Assembly (NCBI GenBank): GCA_963575745.1
Contig: CAUYUJ010018627.1
Coordinates: 277,052 to 341,051, forward strand
Origin: Prorocentrum cordatum
Lineage: Eukaryota > Sar > Dinophyceae > Prorocentrales > Prorocentraceae
DNA length: 64,000 bases
Direction: 5' to 3'
Both the position numbers and the translations under genes were made by a program. Shown in pieces: positions 60,486 through 64,000 of this stretch. The stretch's first letter is position 1. Every line of letters begins with the position of its first letter. The notes beneath the pieces were generated by a model, which had not been told where the DNA came from, ran no database searches, and saw nothing but the letters and a program-made list of their open reading frames with translations.

Positions 60486-61029
60486 AACAATGCCTCTCGA
60501 ATCCAACTGGTCCAAATCACTCGGTCGGTCAATCAGCGGAGGGCACGGAACCGCTTCCGGCTCCGCGGGGAAGAAAAGGCAGGATGAGAAGATGCCGAGG
60601 GAGAGGAAACGAGGGGGGGGGCTCAAGTGGTTTGAGTGTTGTGTTCTGCACGCACGCAGTTCCACTGCATGGCAACGGTGTGTACCTAGCAGAGATTTCG
60701 CTGCCAGGGTTCCCCTGAGGCCTCTGGAGACCCAGGCGAGGACCACAGCTACCAAAAAACACTCGACCCTCGACCCTCTTCCTGGCCTCCGCCCGTGGCT
60801 GCTTATCATCAAGACGGAAGACGGCACTACTGAGTACTGACATGGGGGGCCACAGGTGGGCCGAATCGGAACCGAACAGAACAAGGGAAGGGGGCATGGA
60901 GGAGGGAGGAGGGAGGGGAGGAAGAGGCTGACAAGCAGATGCTTGTTCATCTTGACCTGTTCACTCTCGACCTGTTCTCTTTCGCTCGCTCTATCTATGC
61001 GTACCCTTTACCCACTCGCTCTCGACAGG

Positions 61030-61145
61030 TGTTCTCTCTCTCTCTCTCTTTCTCATTCTCTCTATCTCTCTCTCCTGTCCATATACATGTATATATGTAT
61101 ATATGTGTTCCTAAAACATGTATGCGTATATACATATACATCCAG
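61030..61145. repeat. CT run followed by TATATG-rich stretch
   Basis: TCTCTCTCTC with interruptions, then TATATACATGTATATATG and related repeats, unusually AT-rich for the window. 60490-61030 and 61150-62240 contain no supported gene; TGTAGAGGGACGTGCCCGAC occurs at 61471 and at 20719 as a small dispersed repeat. Confidence 0.8.
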
Positions 61146-62246
61146 CGTTGCACAAACATCACCAATATGCCTTGAACCGCAAGTAGATATATCCCATCAC
61201 CGTGCAAACTGATGTGATTTTACCCGCGGCCCGAAGATCCCAACCCCTTCCTCGAGTAGTGTCGCAGGGCCCGATCGCGGACATCAGAGCCGACAATCGA
61301 GGAGCGACGCCCAGGTCGAAAACATCGTATCATCGGATACCGGGGTAGATCGAAGACAATCATCTCTCGTGGTAGATTTAGGTCGGACTCAAAGAACATT
61401 CAAAACGAATACCCAAAAATTAGTCCAACAATCGTCCCCAAACTATGTTTGAATCTTTGAATATTCCTTCTGTAGAGGGACGTGCCCGACCCAATCGTGA
61501 TATGGATCCCTTATCAATCGACACCCCCCTGAAAAAACCGGACACCCCCCTGCTTCGCGACATAATTTTCTGGACCCCCTCCCGCAAAGGGCGCCTGAAT
61601 ATTCCGGACCCCCCCCCCGCCGGCAACACTGCGAGCGCGATCGTTCATGACGGTGGCTTGGGGATAACGGTGAGGATAAATAGACGCCATTGCCAACGTG
61701 AAGTTGGACTACATTGTTGAGTAGCGCGATGGGAGCAAGGGCTGAGTATCCATGTTCCCCCCGCAGAGTTTTTGCGAGATGCACGGAACCTCAGGAACGA
61801 TAAAGGCCCGACCCCCAACATTTCAGGCCAGAAAGTGCGAAGAGCCCCACCCATGTCGAAAACCGATTTGGTTCTAGAGTCCATGGCGCATGGAATCTCA
61901 TACTAAGAAGACAACGGCCCTACCCAGCGCGCCAATCCCGCTCCTTGAAACAGAAAACACTTGAAATGAAAGGCGGTTCGGCAGGCGATTGGCATGGAAT
62001 TCGATTACATTCTAAACAACAACGATGACAACGAATGTGGCCTCCCGATGTCGGCGACTGTGACGACGAGCGTGAGTACGGGTGGTGCGAATTGCATGCT
62101 CAAAAGGCGCCCGAAAAAAACCGGACCCCCCTGAACGTCGGCTTCAAGAAAACGCCCTACGAAACGAGACCCCCCTGCCTCCCCACAAGGCGCCTTACAA
62201 AACCGGACCCGGGGGATGATTATAAAGTAATCCGGAGTAGATTGAA

Positions 62247-62406
62247 GGGGCCCAAAGACACACAAATAAATACACACAAATAAAATGGTTCCCTATATTT
62301 TCCCATATTTTCTGGGTTTTTGTCTTCCCGCCCAATTCCCATATTTTCCAATATTCTCTTGGGGATCGTAGATTAATTGTGTCTGTGTGTTTTTTCCCTC
62401 CTGATA
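62247..62406. repeat. Dispersed repeat D1, copy 5
   Basis: AAGACACACAAATAAATACA start, TTTTCTGGGTTTTTGTCTTCC core, GGGGATCGTAGATTAATTGTG and TTTTTTCCCTCCTGA end. Confidence 0.8.
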
Positions 62407-62894
62407 GATGGGGAGACAACCAAACACCGATACCGCTGCTCCCCAGACCCTGGGAAGAATCCAGCCGTGGAGACGAGGCACCTCCAGAGCGAGCAGCGGC
62501 ATCGGTATCCTTCCCTGGACCCCTCTCCTCCGACGTCACATTGTTCCGTGACGTCCCCCAGGGAACTCGCTCGACCCAGCTGGTGTTTCATCCTAAGATG
62601 TGTTCTGACTGTCCTGGGGCTGGGAGACAGGGGCCTCCGGAGGCCAAACAAATGACGAACAGCTAGCCGTCACGATTAGTCACATCGCCCGGATGTGAAA
62701 GATAGAGCAGGTCGGTGTCATGCCGACCCTGGTGGTGGTTCCTGACATTGCGGGAACCGTTCCACCGTGAACGATCGACCGTTGCCGAAAATGTCAGATC
62801 CATCAACACCGACCGATTCTCGGCCGCCGGCGGCGTTCAACGTTGAACGACGGAAGCGGGGTCGCCACCGCCGTCGACACGACTCGAACCTACC

Positions 62895-63330
62895 GTAGAG
62901 GAGGTGGAGGAGGAGGAGGAGAAGGATGCAGTGGAGGAGGAATCGGAGGAGGAGGTGAAAGAGGAAAAGGAAAAAGAGGAGGACGAGGAGTAGGAGGGGG
63001 AGGAGGAGAAAGAGGAGGGGGGTAGGAGGAGGAGGATGAGAAAGAGGAGGAGGAGGAGGAGGAGGAGGAGGAGAGAGGAGAAATGAGGAGAAAGGGAGCG
63101 GGAGCAGGAGGAGGAGAAGAAAGAGGAGAGGGAGGAGGAGGACGACGGGAAGGAAAAGGAGGAGGTGGAGGAGGAGGCGGACGCGGAGGAGAAGGAGGCG
63201 GAGGAGGAGGAGAGGGGAGGGGGAGAAGGAGGAGGAGAGGAGGGGAAGAAAGAGGAGAGGAGGAGCAGGAGGAGGAAGAGGGGGAGGAGGAGGAGGAGGA
63301 GGAGGAGGAGGAGGAGGAGGAGCAGCATAA
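62895..63330 (+). repeat. GGA-rich polypurine tract
   Basis: Over 400 bases of plus-strand purine, pure GAG near 63285-63322. 62410-62890 before it holds no gene I can support. Confidence 0.85.
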
Positions 63331-63474
63331 TCTTTCGTTGTCCCCCCCCTCCCGTGCGACCGCGCGCTTCGCCGCTGCCCTCGGCGGCTCCGACTGCGCG
63401 CTGCCCGGCAAGGCTCCCGAGCTCGGAAGCACCACGCTGGACCTGCCCCAGCAAGGGGGGAGGCGCGGGAGGGC

Positions 63475-63706
63475 TTGCGGCTGCAGCCCCAGGGGAACGA
63501 GCAATCGCATAAGCATGAAAACTTGGAGGTCCGCGCGGATTTCTCGGATCGGCGCTGGGACCCCCTGGCAGCGCCTCTGGCGCCGCCCCTGGCGCGCTGA
63601 CCGCGCCAGAGAGGCGCGTCCAGCGTCGATCCGAGAAATCCGCGCGGACCTCAGATTTGCTATGTTTGTGTCATTCTTCGTTCCCCCATTGCGGCTGCAG
63701 CCCCAG
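63475..63706. repeat. Palindrome between 18-bp direct repeats
   Basis: TTGCGGCTGCAGCCCCAG at 63475-63492 and again at 63689-63706. Between them, 31-bp inverted arms at 63528-63558 and 63620-63650 (GGTCCGCGCGGATTTCTCGG...) differ at one position, and the interior has further complementary blocks (GCGCCTCTGGCGC and GCGCCAGAGAGGCGC). Confidence 0.85.
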
Positions 63707-63771
63707 ATCTCAGACGACATACGTTTTCCTGACCATCCTGTGGTGCTGGATATCAGCCGCGCCCCGCGACT

Positions 63772-63893
63772 CCTCTTCTCCTCCTCTTCTCCTCCTCTTC
63801 TCCTCCTCACCTCACCTCACCTCACCTCACCTCCCCTCACCTCACCTCTCCTCTCCTCTCCTCTCCTCTCCTCTCCTCTCCTCTCCTCCTCTC
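63772..63893. repeat. CTCCT/CACCT pentanucleotide runs
   Basis: CTCCTCTTCTC, then CACCT repeated, then CTCCT repeated about ten times. Confidence 0.9.
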
Positions 63894-63919
63894 AGCGCCT
63901 GCCACTGCCCTCCGCATGC

Positions 63920-64000
63920 ACACTTCGGCACAGCCATCACACGCTTCGTGGCCCCCGAAGGAGCTCCGCCGAAGGCCCCCGAGGAGCAAACAACTGCGCA
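63920..64000 (-). repeat. Fragment related to the 88-bp satellite, inverted
   Basis: CTTCGTGGCCCCCGAAGGAGCTCCGCCGAAGGCCCC-like order (63946-63981) is the complement of the satellite box at 53.4-54.4 kb (GGCCTTCGGTGGAGCTCC...GGGGCCACGAAC). It runs to the window edge, so an inverted array may continue beyond. Confidence 0.55.

Noticed and set aside
59308-60950. Minus-strand proteins of 320-360 residues with NRNRNQATHF repeats
   Set aside because: Translation of the GTTGCG minisatellite; open in frame because units lack stops on that strand.

Overview
This window looks like nuclear DNA of a dinoflagellate. It is GC-rich and gene-poor. The recognisable coding sequence is almost all retroelement: Copia-type polyproteins of the kind that fill dinoflagellate genomes, a Gag-like family I recognise only from dinoflagellate proteomes, and a broken LINE endonuclease. 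The rest is satellites, minisatellites, strand-biased trinucleotide runs and dispersed repeats. I see no rRNA, tRNA, bacterial operon or CRISPR array. The genus is not determinable from the sequence; a Prorocentrum-like core dinoflagellate is only a guess.

Layout. 1-6015 (minus strand): a polyprotein gene that runs off the left edge. It has an N-terminal two-membrane-segment Gag-like part with a zinc knuckle. After a frameshift it continues into a long open frame with a complete-looking KptA/Tpt1 RNA 2'-phosphotransferase domain. At least 20 copies of a 14-15 bp GC hairpin are scattered through it, some with compensating stem changes; the frameshift coincides with a 29-nt tandem duplication of one hairpin unit. 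6.1-12.3 kb: minisatellite, one broken gene of unknown function, a 160-bp satellite and a GGA run. 12.4-14.4 kb: a possible RNase H relic and a 150-bp tandem array. 14.7-18.5 kb: a composite repeat block present twice in tandem. 18.9-19.6 kb: LINE endonuclease relic. 20-30.8 kb: repeats with a few weak coding candidates.

30809-40263 (minus strand): a nearly intact Copia element with 188-bp LTRs (3 differences), a 4-5 bp target duplication and a primer-binding-site candidate. Its polyprotein order is Gag, zinc knuckle, DTAA protease, an insert region, a C5-cytosine-methyltransferase-like domain, integrase, reverse transcriptase and RNase H. The coding frame is disturbed twice: by a 355-codon stretch read in another frame, with splice-like signals at its 5' side, and by a nine-base homopolymer in the integrase.

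40.3-64 kb: dispersed composite repeats built from a CCCACCAGCCC-type head, an AAGAGGCCCC minisatellite and a GGGGATACGCG-type tail; CAG, GGC, TCC, GTC and GAT runs; a long inverted repeat at 51.5/52.7 kb; an 88-bp satellite (53.4-54.4 kb) interrupted by a foldback insertion with a 6-bp target duplication; one candidate AT-richer gene (56.3-57.0 kb); a GTTGCG-rich minisatellite (58.3-60.5 kb); and a palindrome between 18-bp direct repeats near 63.5 kb. The genes do not form a pathway. Both polyproteins, however, carry unrelated nucleic-acid-modifying domains (2'-phosphotransferase in one, methyltransferase-like in the other), which is the most biologically suggestive theme here.
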